Shown: piece by piece, positions 43,839 to 52,694 of the stretch
How positions within the stretch are numbered: position 1 is the stretch's first letter
How the letters are laid out: every line of letters begins with the position of its first letter
From: Parasutterella excrementihominis YIT 11859
Lineage (GTDB): Bacteria > Pseudomonadota > Gammaproteobacteria > Burkholderiales > Burkholderiaceae_F
DNA: 64,000 nt
Reading direction: 5' to 3'
Assembly: GCF_000205025.1 (NCBI RefSeq)
Contig: NZ_GL883756.1
Coordinates: forward strand, 10,157-74,156
Translations under genes and position numbers: made by a program
The notes under the pieces: model-generated
Database searches by the model: none
The model's input: only the letters and a program-made list of their open reading frames with translations
What the model was told of the DNA's origin: nothing

Positions 43839-45917
43839 ATGAGATTTGCTTGGCTTTTGCGCTTCCTTTTGCTTTTCTTTGCCGTCTTTGCTTTAAACGC
43901 ACAGGCTCTTCCCTGGAAGAAAACCGAAGCGGTCAAAGCCGAGCTTATCTCTCAAACGACTTCGGTCCAACCGGGAAGCTCCATCCGTTTAGGCGTGCTG
44001 CTGACCCAAGAGCCGGGCTGGCACACATATTGGAAAACGCCCGGTGACACCGGACTTCCGACCACCATCGACTGGTCTCTGCCCGAAGGCTGGAAGGCGG
44101 GATCCATTCAATGGCCTACGCCGAAACTTTATGTCGTCGGCGATCTCACCAATTTCGGATACGAAGACTCGATTCTTCTTCCTGTCTCAATTTCCGTTCC
44201 GGCATCTGCCAAGGAAGGGGGGTACGTCGCTAAAGCGAACATCTCCTGGCTGATGTGCGCGGAACAATGCATTCCGGGAAGTGCTTCGTTTGACGTTCCC
44301 GTTAAAGTCTCGAACGCCGAGCCGGCCGCTTCTCCGAACGCCGGGCTCTTCCAAACCAATGACGGTTTAACGCCTACTCCCTTAAAAACGGTTTCCGCTC
44401 AGATTGATCCGTCCAATCGCGCCCTTTCCGTCACTTTCAAAACCTCTGAACCTTTCAATCATTTTTATGTATTCACCGAAGGGGAAGGAGCTGTTGATTA
44501 CAAAGCGCCTCAGTCGGTTTCTAAAAACGGGGACGAAGTCACCGTCCGACTTCAGGGCACGGAAGAACTGAAAGCAGGTGACACGTTATCCGGCGTCTTT
44601 TCCGCTGACGGCGGACCCGCTCAAGGCGGCTGGTCCGGCAGTTTTTCTCATGTTTTAGTAAATGGAACCGTGACACCACCGTCGGCATCCTCCGATAACA
44701 CGGACGTCAACTTAACCGTCTGGCTCGCCGCCGGTATGTCTTTCCTCGGCGGTTTGATCCTGAATTTAATGCCCTGCGTCTTTCCCGTTTTGTCTCTGAA
44801 AATGCTCAGCCTTGTTGAGCACCGCGGAGACGGAAAACTCGCACTGCATGGTCTTTCCTTTACCGTCGGCGTCCTCATTTCCATGACGTTGTTAGCCGGC
44901 GCCTTGATCGCCGTAAAAGCGGCCGGAGCTTCCGTCGGCTGGGGCTTCCAGCTGCAGTCGCCTTGGTTCGTAGCCTTGCTGGCGCTTCTTTTTGTCACGA
45001 TCACCTTGAACTTGGCCGGCGCCTTTGAATTTTCCGGCGTAAGAATTTCTTCTACAGGTCAGACTTCCGGTGCCTCCCTGGGCGGCAGTTTTGCAACCGG
45101 CATCTTGGCCGTCGTCGTTGCCTCCCCGTGCACGGCCCCGTTCATGGGAGCTGCCTTAGGCTACGCGCTCTCTTCCTCTGCACTGGAGTCTTTTGTTGTC
45201 TTCCTCTGCCTTGGGCTGGGCATGAGCCTTCCCTGGCTCCTGCTGGCGCTGTTCCCGTGCCTTACTGCCTGGCTGCCCCGCCCGGGACGCTGGATGAGCA
45301 TATTCAGAACGGTTATGGCCGTTCCGATGGCGCTCACTGTGCTTTGGCTCTTCTGGGTTCTTTGGCAGCAGGTGTCGATCTCAGCACTCGGAGTCTATCT
45401 CTTAGCCGCCGCACTTTTAGCTATAGCTTTAGTTTTGTACGGGCGCCTGCAGTTCGGTAAAGCAACATCAAAAGGCCTCATGGCTTTTGCCTTTATCCTC
45501 GGCGCCGGTGCATATGCAGTCGCCGCTTCTCCGCTACTTGAGCGCGCCCCTGCTGAAGTGAGCGCGGCCGATGCCTGGTCTCCTGCGGCTTTACAAGCTG
45601 CGCTCGATGAGGGACGCCCTGTCTTTGTCGACTTCACCGCCTCTTGGTGCGTCACCTGCCAGGCCAACAAGCTGGCCGTACTTGATCGAGAAAACGTGCA
45701 GAGGGCCTTTAAGGAGCACAACGTCAAGTTCCTCATCGCCGACTGGACGAATCGAAACGCCGAAATTTCTAAAACTTTGGAATCCTTCGGCAGAACCGGC
45801 GTCCCGCTTTATCTCCTTTACGCCCCGGACGGCACTGCAAAAATCCTCCCCGAGCTGCTCACACAGGACATCGTGGTCGACGCACTCAAAGCGCTTCCGA
45901 AAGGCGCGCCAAAGTAG
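43839..45917 (+). CDS. dsbD: Thiol:disulfide interchange protein, DsbD/ScsB family
   Basis: Carries electrons from cytoplasmic thioredoxin across the inner membrane to periplasmic thiol proteins. ATG 43839 gives a signal peptide (MRFAWLLRFLLLFFAVFALN); a TTG 21 bases upstream is possible. The N-terminal periplasmic domain has the pair Cys140-Cys144 (CAEQC). The membrane domain of about eight segments holds Cys313 (LNLMPCVFPVLSLK) and Cys431 (ASPCTAPF). The C-terminal thioredoxin-like domain has Cys604-Cys607 (WCVTC). The 692 residues and N-domain resemble ScsB more than classical DsbD. Confidence 0.9.
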   Translation: MRFAWLLRFLLLFFAVFALNAQALPWKKTEAVKAELISQTTSVQPGSSIRLGVLLTQEPGWHTYWKTPGDTGLPTTIDWSLPEGWKAGSIQWPTPKLYVVGDLTNFGYEDSILLPVSISVPASAKEGGYVAKANISWLMCAEQCIPGSASFDVPVKVSNAEPAASPNAGLFQTNDGLTPTPLKTVSAQIDPSNRALSVTFKTSEPFNHFYVFTEGEGAVDYKAPQSVSKNGDEVTVRLQGTEELKAGDTLSGVFSADGGPAQGGWSGSFSHVLVNGTVTPPSASSDNTDVNLTVWLAAGMSFLGGLILNLMPCVFPVLSLKMLSLVEHRGDGKLALHGLSFTVGVLISMTLLAGALIAVKAAGASVGWGFQLQSPWFVALLALLFVTITLNLAGAFEFSGVRISSTGQTSGASLGGSFATGILAVVVASPCTAPFMGAALGYALSSSALESFVVFLCLGLGMSLPWLLLALFPCLTAWLPRPGRWMSIFRTVMAVPMALTVLWLFWVLWQQVSISALGVYLLAAALLAIALVLYGRLQFGKATSKGLMAFAFILGAGAYAVAASPLLERAPAEVSAADAWSPAALQAALDEGRPVFVDFTASWCVTCQANKLAVLDRENVQRAFKEHNVKFLIADWTNRNAEISKTLESFGRTGVPLYLLYAPDGTAKILPELLTQDIVVDALKALPKGAPK

Positions 45918-46019
45918 GCATGAATCCTCACCATATTGAGTAAGAATCAAAGAGTTAAGGTCAATACTAAGGGTTTTTACGGAGTATAGTTTCTCTAACT
46001 TTTGAATTGGAGAAATAAC

Positions 46020-46685
46020 ATGATTCTTAGAAAATTAACCCTTGCTCTCAGTGCGGTCGCACTGAGCTTTTCTGTAACCACATTCGCTCAGCAAGCTGCA
46101 CCTCAGCCCGAACAACAGACTCCGACCAATCCTGCCGGTGAAGTCATCGGCAAGTTAGCAACCATGGGCCATATGCAGTTCGGTGACTTCCCCGTCACAC
46201 AGACCGAACTCGACAGAGCTTCTGAATTCGTTCAGGCTCGTGCCGCTCAGACCGGCAAGACTATTACTCGTGACCAGTCTCTCGTTGCTTTAGGCTACAT
46301 CGCCGGCCAGCTCGGCGTTTTCATGCAGCTCCAGGGCAACGGCCAACAGCAGGCTCCCGATGATGACTTAGGCCCGACACCGCAGGCTGTTCCTGCTCCT
46401 CAGCCGGCTCCCCAGGCAGCTCCTGCCGCTCCTCAGCCCGCACCTCAGGCCAACAACCAGCTTCCTCCGGGAGCAGTTCAGGCTCAGCCGATCGAAATCA
46501 TTCCTAACGGCATGATGATGGGCAACGGTCAAATGATGGGGAATGCCCCGATGATGATTTACGCTCCTGAAGTCGGCGCTACCGGCCAGGCTCCTGCTGC
46601 AGCTCCTGCACAGGCCCAAGCTCCTGCCCAGGCACCTGCCCAGGCACCTGCTCAGGCTCCAGCTCCCCAGTCTGCACAGCAGTAA
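46020..46685 (+). CDS. Secreted Ala/Pro/Gln-rich protein
   Basis: ATG 46020 after TTGGAG gives a 221-residue protein with a signal peptide (ILRKLTLALSAVALSFSVTTFA). A folded-looking part of about 80 residues follows (GEVIGKLATMGHMQFGDFPVTQTELDRASEFV). The last 110 residues are Pro/Ala/Gln-rich, with an internal Met-rich patch (NGMMMGNGQMMGNAPMM) and end in repeated Ala-Pro-Ala-Gln units. Low-complexity proteins of this type are often envelope or surface linkers. No family is recognised. The Met-rich patch could bind copper or be structural; it sits next to a ScsB-like gene, but the link is inference. A terminator follows. Confidence 0.75.
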   Translation: MILRKLTLALSAVALSFSVTTFAQQAAPQPEQQTPTNPAGEVIGKLATMGHMQFGDFPVTQTELDRASEFVQARAAQTGKTITRDQSLVALGYIAGQLGVFMQLQGNGQQQAPDDDLGPTPQAVPAPQPAPQAAPAAPQPAPQANNQLPPGAVQAQPIEIIPNGMMMGNGQMMGNAPMMIYAPEVGATGQAPAAAPAQAQAPAQAPAQAPAQAPAPQSAQQ

Positions 46686-46718
46686 TTCATATCGGGCTTC
46701 CTGAAAGCCTATAGTGAT

Positions 46719-46750
46719 AAGCCTCCGTTCGCCGCGGAGGCTTTATTTTT
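46719..46750 (+). terminator. Terminator after the Ala/Pro/Gln-rich gene
   Basis: AAGCCTCCG (46719-46727) pairs with CGGAGGCTT (46735-46743), loop TTCGCCG, then TATTTTTG. A strong rho-independent terminator. Confidence 0.88.
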
Positions 46751-46763
46751 GGGAAAAGAAAAT

Positions 46764-47060
46764 ATGTCAGATATGGAAATGGATCCGCTGGCCAACCGCT
46801 CGTCTTCAGGCTTGGATTACAGCACTCTTCTGGAAAAACTCCTGCAGCAAAACGGCTACACCTCCGATAACAGCAAGCACGGCTTAAAGAGTGCGCTTAA
46901 AGACTATGAAGCAGTGTTTCACAGCGGTGCACCTAAGTGGCTCGACCTCGTCTGGCCCTCGATCGGCGTAAGCCTCCTTCATCTTGCTTTATCGTTTAAA
47001 CAGCCCCTGCCGGAAAATGTCGATCTTCCGCAGGAAGCATTAAAAAACGGCCTTCGCTAA
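46764..47060 (+). CDS. Hypothetical protein, 98 residues
   Basis: ATG 46764 (MSDMEMDPLANRSSSGLDYS) follows GGAAAAGAAAAT; a TTG at 46749 is an alternative start. Mostly soluble, with the helix-forming LLEKLLQQNGY and an amphipathic or membrane-proximal stretch WPSIGVSLLHLALSF near 69-83. No family is recognised. Its last codons overlap the terminator hairpin of the opposite operon. It sits alone after a strong terminator, and promoter signals are not clear. Confidence 0.6.
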   Translation: MSDMEMDPLANRSSSGLDYSTLLEKLLQQNGYTSDNSKHGLKSALKDYEAVFHSGAPKWLDLVWPSIGVSLLHLALSFKQPLPENVDLPQEALKNGLR

Positions 47061-47077
47061 GTTAGTTCGCGAAGGCC
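47043..47077 (-). terminator. Terminator of the lyase-dcuC-hydrolase operon
   Basis: On the minus strand, GGCCTTCGC (47069-47077) pairs with GCGAAGGCC (47049-47057), followed by GTTTTTTA (47049-47042). It lies within the 3' end of the hypothetical gene on the + strand and just after the hydrolase stop, so it ends the minus-strand operon. Confidence 0.8.
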
Positions 47078-47105
47078 GCAAGAGGTAAAGAATTCTGTTT
47101 CTTAC

Positions 47106-47915
47106 TTATTTTTTCCAGCCGTAGAAATCTGTAAGGACGTCCCAAGCCAATTTCTGAAGGAACTTGGCATCTTCAGGCTTCAGCGGTTTTTCGCATTCGC
47201 CTAAGTAAGTCATGCCTTCGGGACTCTTCTGGAAAAGAAGCCCGTAAAGCATTGCTCCGTACAGATAAGAGCCTGCTGCTGTCGGATGGCTTTTATCCTT
47301 CTGATGCATCAGAAGATCCGGGCGCTGCTTCAGGCTTTCTGCAAAGGCCAAGCCGACCGGCAAAACAATCGCATCATTTTCATTGGCAGCCGTAATAATG
47401 GCGTCTGCCAGTTTCTTCGTATCTTCAGGCTTGTTTTGACGAGCCCAAGTATCAACAACAATCGGTTCGGCACCCTTTGCCTTGATGGTGGCAACGTGCT
47501 GATTCAAAAACTTCTTGAATGTCGGAATGCTCTTTTCTGCAATCGGTTCCGTCGACATACCCTGCAGAATGACAACATCAAACATCGGATTGATCAGATT
47601 GCCCTTCTCATCTTTCTTGGCATAAGGATCCATTTCATGCGGACCCATGTACTGTTCGACATCATGATAGGAGAGACGGCCGGAGCTGATCGTAATGATG
47701 CGGGCTTTCCAATCCTGTTTGTTTTCTCGTGTCAAGCCTCTCAAATAGCTGTGAACACCGCAGTTATAGAAGCTGTAAGAGTTGCCGACGATCAGGCCGG
47801 TTTTCGGTGAATGATTTTTGATATCGGTCACTTTCGGAGCAACCGAAGTTTCCAAAGCAAAGGCAGAAGAACACAACAGCGCTGCTGTTAAAGCGGGGAT
47901 GAGGATTTTTTTCAT
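47106..47915 (-). CDS. Secreted SGNH/GDSL-type hydrolase
   Basis: Exported hydrolase of 269 residues with a signal peptide (KKILIPALTAALLCSSAFA). Block I is GNSYSFYN near 43-50 (the catalytic Ser would be Ser46 or Ser48). Block V is a Asp-x-x-His pair, DKSH, in KDKSHPTAAGSYLYG. Such enzymes cut esters or acyl groups in the periplasm. Block III-type Asn in VILQGMSTEP is replaced (Gln-Gly instead of Gly-x-Asn), so the assignment to a subfamily is open. Third gene of the lyase-dcuC unit, with 45 bases and a hairpin between. Confidence 0.75.
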   Translation of the reverse strand: MKKILIPALTAALLCSSAFALETSVAPKVTDIKNHSPKTGLIVGNSYSFYNCGVHSYLRGLTRENKQDWKARIITISSGRLSYHDVEQYMGPHEMDPYAKKDEKGNLINPMFDVVILQGMSTEPIAEKSIPTFKKFLNQHVATIKAKGAEPIVVDTWARQNKPEDTKKLADAIITAANENDAIVLPVGLAFAESLKQRPDLLMHQKDKSHPTAAGSYLYGAMLYGLLFQKSPEGMTYLGECEKPLKPEDAKFLQKLAWDVLTDFYGWKK

Positions 47916-47926
47916 TTGATTCTCCG

Positions 47927-47947
47927 ACGGGCCCGCAAGGGGCCCGT
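47927..47947 (-). promoter_or_regulatory. Hairpin between dcuC and the hydrolase gene
   Basis: ACGGGCCC and GGGCCCGT form a perfect 8-base stem with a 5-base loop, placed just before the ribosome binding site (GGAGAATCAA) of the hydrolase. It may weaken read-through or stabilise the upstream mRNA. No T run follows, so it is not a full terminator. Confidence 0.5.
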
Positions 47948-47960
47948 ATGTTCATGAGAG

Positions 47961-49331
47961 TTAGCCTAAGAAGACAACGTTGGCGATGAGGACGGTGATC
48001 ATACCGGCGATCATCGGAATCCAAGTACGGCGGACGATAGCCATCGGAGAGACACCGGCTGCACCGGCAACCGCGATGATGACACCGGCGACAGGAGACA
48101 TAGCGCGGAGCATGCCGGAAGCAAACTGCATCGGAGTAACGAAGGCGGCTGCAGTACCACCGAGACCGTTGGCAACTTCAGGAGCCAGAGCTGCGAAGCT
48201 GGAGAAGGCACCGACACCGGAGCCGGTCAGGAAGGTAACGATACCGACAACACCTGTAAGAACAGCGGTCATACCGTTGAGGCCTAAGCCCATGCCCTGA
48301 GCGTGTGTAATCAGTGCGGAGATCAAACCTGTAACTTTCAGGCCGGTGGCAAAGAATTCAGCGCAGATAATCAGAGCAACGATGGAGGAGAACATACCGC
48401 CCATGGCTTTGAAGATGAAAGCACCGTCGGCAAGAACCGGCTTAAAGTCACGACGTCTGATGAGTTCAACGATGATTGTGAAGACCCAAACGAGAAGCAG
48501 AGCGCTAATGGTGTTGAGCTTGACGGCAGAGTAGACGAGCTTACTGAAGACGATCATTAAAGCGATCGGCAGGACCGGGAGAATGGCGTACCAGCCAGGA
48601 ACATTGCGAAGGTCGTCTTTCTTAGTCAGAATGGCGTCCGAATAAACGTCGTCGTTCTTCTTGTCATAGTACTTCTGAACGAAGTAGTGGCAGATTGCGA
48701 CAACGATCAATGTCGGAATGGCAACCGGCAGCTGGCACTGAACGAAGTAGATAATCGGTTCTAAGCCGGCTGTCTGAGCGGCAAGGTTAGCAGTACCGGA
48801 GGCCGGCCCTAACGTCATACCGGCAGATGTACCAATAACAGCGGCAGAAGCAGCGGCGGAACATCCGACAGCGCGAAGAATCGGGAAGAGAGCAACCAAC
48901 AGCAGCATAGCCAAACCTGCGGCACTCGGGATCACAGTAACCAGAGCCTGACCGATGAGGTAACCCATTACCAGAACGAGATACGGAGAGGACAAAGCGT
49001 CCAGAGGTTTAACGCAGACACGAACAAGAGCGTGTGCAGCGCCGATTCTGTCCATATAGGCAGCGTAACCGCCGGCGACCATAATCAGAAGACCGATGCC
49101 GGAAGTCTGTTTAGTTGCGATAGAGCGAAGCAGTTCAAAAATATCAAACCATACGAAGCCGGAAGGTTTAACGCCTTTCGGCAGGAAGCCGTGAACACCG
49201 CAGATCACGGCAAAGCTGATCATGGCCAAGCCGGCAAACAGCAGGACCATCGAAGTAGACAATCTTTTAATGATCGCCCAGCCCGCCAGGATAGTGACGA
49301 CCAGGGCAAACCAAGGCAGAAGTACTGTCAT
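47961..49331 (-). CDS. dcuC: C4-dicarboxylate carrier, DcuC family
   Basis: Inner-membrane transporter of fumarate, succinate, malate or aspartate; DcuC acts mostly as an anaerobic succinate exporter or fumarate-succinate antiporter. The 456 residues have about 12 hydrophobic segments. Conserved features include VIGTSAGMTLGPASGTANLAAQ in the middle and FLTGSGVGAFSSFAALAPEVA near the end. ATG 49331 has a good ribosome binding site (TAGGAG). It begins 2 bases after the lyase stop. Confidence 0.88.
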   Translation of the reverse strand: MTVLLPWFALVVTILAGWAIIKRLSTSMVLLFAGLAMISFAVICGVHGFLPKGVKPSGFVWFDIFELLRSIATKQTSGIGLLIMVAGGYAAYMDRIGAAHALVRVCVKPLDALSSPYLVLVMGYLIGQALVTVIPSAAGLAMLLLVALFPILRAVGCSAAASAAVIGTSAGMTLGPASGTANLAAQTAGLEPIIYFVQCQLPVAIPTLIVVAICHYFVQKYYDKKNDDVYSDAILTKKDDLRNVPGWYAILPVLPIALMIVFSKLVYSAVKLNTISALLLVWVFTIIVELIRRRDFKPVLADGAFIFKAMGGMFSSIVALIICAEFFATGLKVTGLISALITHAQGMGLGLNGMTAVLTGVVGIVTFLTGSGVGAFSSFAALAPEVANGLGGTAAAFVTPMQFASGMLRAMSPVAGVIIAVAGAAGVSPMAIVRRTWIPMIAGMITVLIANVVFLG

Positions 49332-49333
49332 GA

Positions 49334-50764
49334 TTATTCTCCTAAGGTTTCAAATTCTTTATTTAATTTATCGAGGGAAGATTGGATAAAGGCTTTCTTG
49401 TCGGCCACCCATTGTTCGTTGAGATGGTTTTCGGCGGTCTGCTCTTTGAGCATGCGTTCGAGCTCGGCGGGCTGAGGTCCGCCTAAAGTCTTACGGTTGT
49501 GAACGATGGAAACCGGATTTAAGGCTTCTCGGAATTCTTCTTCACTCATCGGGAATTTCGGATCGCCTTCCGGGAATTCTTTTTCGATGACTTCCTTGTA
49601 AATTTCCTGCATCTTGGCGTACGGGAAGTCGAGCGGAAGAATGTTGTTGGCGCGAGCATAGGAAACAATGTGGCTGGCTGCGTGGTGGCCGATACGGAAC
49701 GGGACGCCGTATTCCTTCATCAGACGGTCGGCAACTTCCTGGCTGGCCGTCCAGTCGCTGTTAAGTTCTTCTAATGCACGATCTTTGTTGATCACGAGTG
49801 CTTTGAGAACTCGGTTAAACATGGTAAGAACTTTAACCGCATGAAGAGCCAAAGCACCATTGAGTGTCTGATTCTTCGGGTCAATCATGCCGCTCTGGAG
49901 ATTGTGAGCGCGGAAGAACTCGGCCTGAGCTTCGCCGATCACGGAAGAAGATTCCGTTCTGCAGTTATTCACTAAGCCGGGATTGCGTTTCTGCGGCATT
50001 GCGGAAGAAACGTAGGTGTTGTCGCCGCCTTCCTGCAGAAGAATCCAGGGACGAGCCTGAGCGTACTGAACCATCAGGTCTTCCAAGAACACATTGATAT
50101 GCAGACAAATGCCGGTGAGAATTGAAGCGAACTCGACGGGCAGATCGCTCTGACCGATCTGTGTGGCGTCGTAAGCGTTTTCTGCGACAGCTTCAAAGCC
50201 TAAACGTTTGCACATGGCTTCGCGGTCCAGCGGCCAGCAGGTACCGTTCAGGACGGTGCTTCCCATCGGGCAGCGGTCAAGACGGACGTAGAACTGACGA
50301 AGCTTCTGCGCATCGCGGCTGAAGCCGGCTAAGAATGCAAGAAGGTAATGCGCCAAGCTGTTGGGCTGAGCAGCAACACCGTTGGTGTAGTTGGGGACAA
50401 CCGTTTCACGGTTTTTGTCCGCCAGGTCGGTCATGGTTTCCAGCACGGCATTCAATGCGTCACCGACTTCGAGAACATGGTCGCGAAGAATGGCAGAACG
50501 ATAAGTTGCGTGCATATCCTGGCTGGAACGGCCGGCGTGCATCAGCGTGATCACGGGATCTGCTTTTTTGAGCATTAACGGTTCAAACGTGATGTAGGTC
50601 TTAGCTCTCTTGGTCGGATCAGCGTCTCCGTCGGCTAAAACTTCACGAAGTGCCTTGGCCGCTTCTTCGGCGATCGGCATCGGCAAAAGACCTTGACGAG
50701 AGTTGATCACGAGCGTGGCTTTATTGATTTCGCCCAACCAGAAGAACTCGTCTCTGGCTGTCAT
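49334..50764 (-). CDS. Argininosuccinate-lyase-like protein (aspartase/fumarase superfamily)
   Basis: Start at ATG 50764 (MTARDEFF) with AGGAG upstream; 476 residues. The superfamily signature SSAMPQKRNP is at 253-262, and LNGTCWPLDREAM, LDAT-type ENAYDATQ resemble argininosuccinate lyase. But key motifs differ: the ASL GRSRND stretch reads GRSSQDM here, and the ASL catalytic YTHLQ reads YTNGV, so the conserved histidine is Asn. The DRDF stretch is also changed. It is therefore probably not a normal ArgH. Members of this superfamily make fumarate by elimination, and the next gene is a C4-dicarboxylate carrier, suggesting fumarate use. Substrate is unknown. Confidence 0.75.
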   Translation of the reverse strand: MTARDEFFWLGEINKATLVINSRQGLLPMPIAEEAAKALREVLADGDADPTKRAKTYITFEPLMLKKADPVITLMHAGRSSQDMHATYRSAILRDHVLEVGDALNAVLETMTDLADKNRETVVPNYTNGVAAQPNSLAHYLLAFLAGFSRDAQKLRQFYVRLDRCPMGSTVLNGTCWPLDREAMCKRLGFEAVAENAYDATQIGQSDLPVEFASILTGICLHINVFLEDLMVQYAQARPWILLQEGGDNTYVSSAMPQKRNPGLVNNCRTESSSVIGEAQAEFFRAHNLQSGMIDPKNQTLNGALALHAVKVLTMFNRVLKALVINKDRALEELNSDWTASQEVADRLMKEYGVPFRIGHHAASHIVSYARANNILPLDFPYAKMQEIYKEVIEKEFPEGDPKFPMSEEEFREALNPVSIVHNRKTLGGPQPAELERMLKEQTAENHLNEQWVADKKAFIQSSLDKLNKEFETLGE

Positions 50765-50779
50765 CTGTTTTTCTCCTAT

Positions 50780-50824
50780 GTTTTGAGGTTGTTTTTTATT
50801 ATTTTGATGAGCCGGCCTCAAAAC
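50780..50824. repeat. Inverted repeat flanking the lyase promoter
   Basis: GTTTTGAGG (50780-50788) and CCTCAAAAC (50816-50824) are perfect 9-base arms 27 bases apart. One covers the -35 box and the other lies downstream of the -10, as in a two-site repressor loop. Confidence 0.5.
50793..50821 (-). promoter_or_regulatory. Candidate promoter of the lyase operon
   Basis: On the minus strand, TTGAGG (50821-50816) and TAAAAA (50798-50793) are separated by 17 bases. The -35 box is contained in the right arm of an inverted repeat, and the start site would be about 20 bases before ATG 50764. Confidence 0.55.
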
Positions 50825-50847
50825 TGACAGGCGAAATCGGAAACGCT

Positions 50848-50868
50848 ACTTTGCGTTTTACGCAAAGT
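50848..50868. promoter_or_regulatory. Palindromic operator between lyase operon and LysR gene
   Basis: ACTTTGCGT (50848-50856), TTT, ACGCAAAGT (50860-50868): a perfect 9-base inverted repeat with a 3-base spacer, in the shape of a LysR-type box (T-N11-A). It is 27 bases upstream of the lyase -35 box and 65 bases before the regulator start. Confidence 0.7.
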
Positions 50869-50932
50869 ACTTGCGTATTTGTCGCTTTTGTTAGAAAGTA
50901 TGTACAGATCCTCGATTCCCTTTTTTCGCATC

Positions 50933-51817
50933 ATGTCAAAACTAGACGACCTCAGTGCCTGGCGCCTTTTTTGCAGCTTGTGCAATACCCGAAACTTCTC
51001 TGATACCGCCGGAGAGTTTGATGTAGAAGTCTCAACCGTCTCTCGCGCGCTGACCTCCTTAGAAAATGCTTTGGGGCAGACGCTCATACTCCGTGTGACA
51101 AGACCCCTGCAGCTCACGGAGTCCGGCATGGCAGGAAAAATTCGCCTCTCTTTGGCGCCCGGCTCCGTTGCGGTCTACATCCCGATGCTAATGGAATTCA
51201 ACTCTCAGTACCCTGAGATCGTCTTTGACATTGTCGGCGGCGGAAACGTCCAGGACATCCTTCAGTACAAGGCCGACATCTCAGTAGCTAGCTTTAAATC
51301 CAAGGATCCGCGGATTGTGTCTTACTCAAGAGGACGCAACGTCTATGTGCCCGTAGCTTCGCGCCGCTACATCGAAGAGCATGGAATGCCTCTGCATCCC
51401 AAGGATTTAGCCGCACACACAGTTTTGGTTTATGACGGTTCAGTGCGTTCCGCCACGCGTTACTTAGAAAACGGTGATAAACGCGAAGAAGTGAAATGGA
51501 AACAAGTACTCAGAGTTTCCAACATTCTAGCGATTAAAAAGTCTGTCATTGACGGGCTGGGCATCTCGGTGGATTTGCCGCTTTTTCACTGCGCACAGGA
51601 AATTGCCTCGGGCATTCTGGTCCCGATTCTTCCCGGCTGGGTCCATCCGCCGGTGGAGTGCTTTGTGTGCACTTCAAAAACAAATTGGCGCATCCGCCGC
51701 CACCGCGTATTTCTGCAGTGGTTCCAAACGCGCCTGGTTCAATTTTTCAAAAGCAAAGAAGACATGGTGGCGCCTTTCTGGGACATCCCGCAACGCACCA
51801 TCGTCAACGAAATTTAG
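50933..51817 (+). CDS. LysR-type transcriptional regulator lacking the usual linker helix
   Basis: DNA-binding regulator, probably of the divergent lyase-dcuC operon. ATG 50933 ([13 protein letters not shown]) gives 294 residues; ATG 50900 is an alternative. The winged-helix DNA-binding domain covers residues 6-66 ([27 protein letters not shown], then RPLQLTESG). A full substrate-binding domain starts at [21 protein letters not shown] and ends near residue 265. The dimerisation linker helix of about 25 residues that normally joins them is missing: TESGMAGK runs straight into the first strand. The gene is not otherwise broken. Its stop overlaps the pyrF stop by 3 bases. Confidence 0.85.
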   Translation: MSKLDDLSAWRLFCSLCNTRNFSDTAGEFDVEVSTVSRALTSLENALGQTLILRVTRPLQLTESGMAGKIRLSLAPGSVAVYIPMLMEFNSQYPEIVFDIVGGGNVQDILQYKADISVASFKSKDPRIVSYSRGRNVYVPVASRRYIEEHGMPLHPKDLAAHTVLVYDGSVRSATRYLENGDKREEVKWKQVLRVSNILAIKKSVIDGLGISVDLPLFHCAQEIASGILVPILPGWVHPPVECFVCTSKTNWRIRRHRVFLQWFQTRLVQFFKSKEDMVAPFWDIPQRTIVNEI

Positions 51818-52629
51818 AGTCCTCGGGCTGCATTGATCGCATCGCGAGTCTGCATCGCGACCGCTCTGGCTTTTTCTTTGAAGTCTTCGCCGGAGGATGC
51901 ATAAAGAATAGCTCGGCTGGAATTGATCACCATGCCGGTCTTCTGCGCGTTCATACCGCTCTGCACACAGGCATTGATGTCTCCGCCCTGAGCTCCGATG
52001 CCGGGAACGAGGAAGTTTAATTCCGGCGTTAAGGCACGAACACTCGCGAGTTCTTTCGGATAAGTGCCTCCGATCACAAGGCCGAGCTGACCGGTGGTAT
52101 TCCACTGCTCTACTTTTTTCGCAACTGCGTGATAAAGCGGCTGGCCTCCGCAGTCGAGCATCTGGAAGTCGTCGCCGCCTTTGTTGCTGGTGCGGCAAAG
52201 GATGAAGGCACCTTTGTCCGGATACTCAAGGTAAGGCTCGACGGAATCAAAGCCCATGTAAGGAGAAAGCGTGACGCAGTCAGCTCCGAAACGTTCGAAG
52301 GCCTCCTTAGCATAATGCTTGGCAGTGGAGCCGATGTCGCCGCGCTTAGCATCAAGAATCACGGGAACTTCCGGATATTCGCCGTGAATGCGGGCAATCA
52401 GTTCTTTGAGCTGATCTTCCGCGCCGGAAGAAGCAAAGTAAGCAATCTGCGGTTTAAAGGCACAGACCAAATCTCCGGTCGATTTAACGATGTCCCAGCA
52501 GAAGTCCAGGATGGCATGCTTGTTGCTTTCAAACTGCTTCGGGAAACGTTTGGGATCGGGGTCTAAGCCGACGCAAAGTAATGACTGATTGACATCCCAG
52601 CAGTGCTGAAGCATATCGGTGAATTTCAT
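51814..52629 (-). CDS. pyrF: Orotidine-5'-phosphate decarboxylase (type 2)
   Basis: Makes UMP from OMP, the last step of pyrimidine synthesis. ATG 52629 (MKFTDMLQH) follows GGAGG. The 271-residue length is right for the longer type 2 form. The active-site motif [11 protein letters not shown] contains the Lys-x-x-Asp pair. [12 protein letters not shown] and a strong Gly-rich end fit the phosphate-binding loops. An upstream 36-codon extension lies in the intergenic terminator and is not used. Confidence 0.94.
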   Translation of the reverse strand: MKFTDMLQHCWDVNQSLLCVGLDPDPKRFPKQFESNKHAILDFCWDIVKSTGDLVCAFKPQIAYFASSGAEDQLKELIARIHGEYPEVPVILDAKRGDIGSTAKHYAKEAFERFGADCVTLSPYMGFDSVEPYLEYPDKGAFILCRTSNKGGDDFQMLDCGGQPLYHAVAKKVEQWNTTGQLGLVIGGTYPKELASVRALTPELNFLVPGIGAQGGDINACVQSGMNAQKTGMVINSSRAILYASSGEDFKEKARAVAMQTRDAINAARGL

Positions 52630-52694
52630 AGCTTTCCTCCAAACGTTCGAATTGTGTTTGAGCACGGATTTTAGCAATCCGGCTGCTGAAAATA

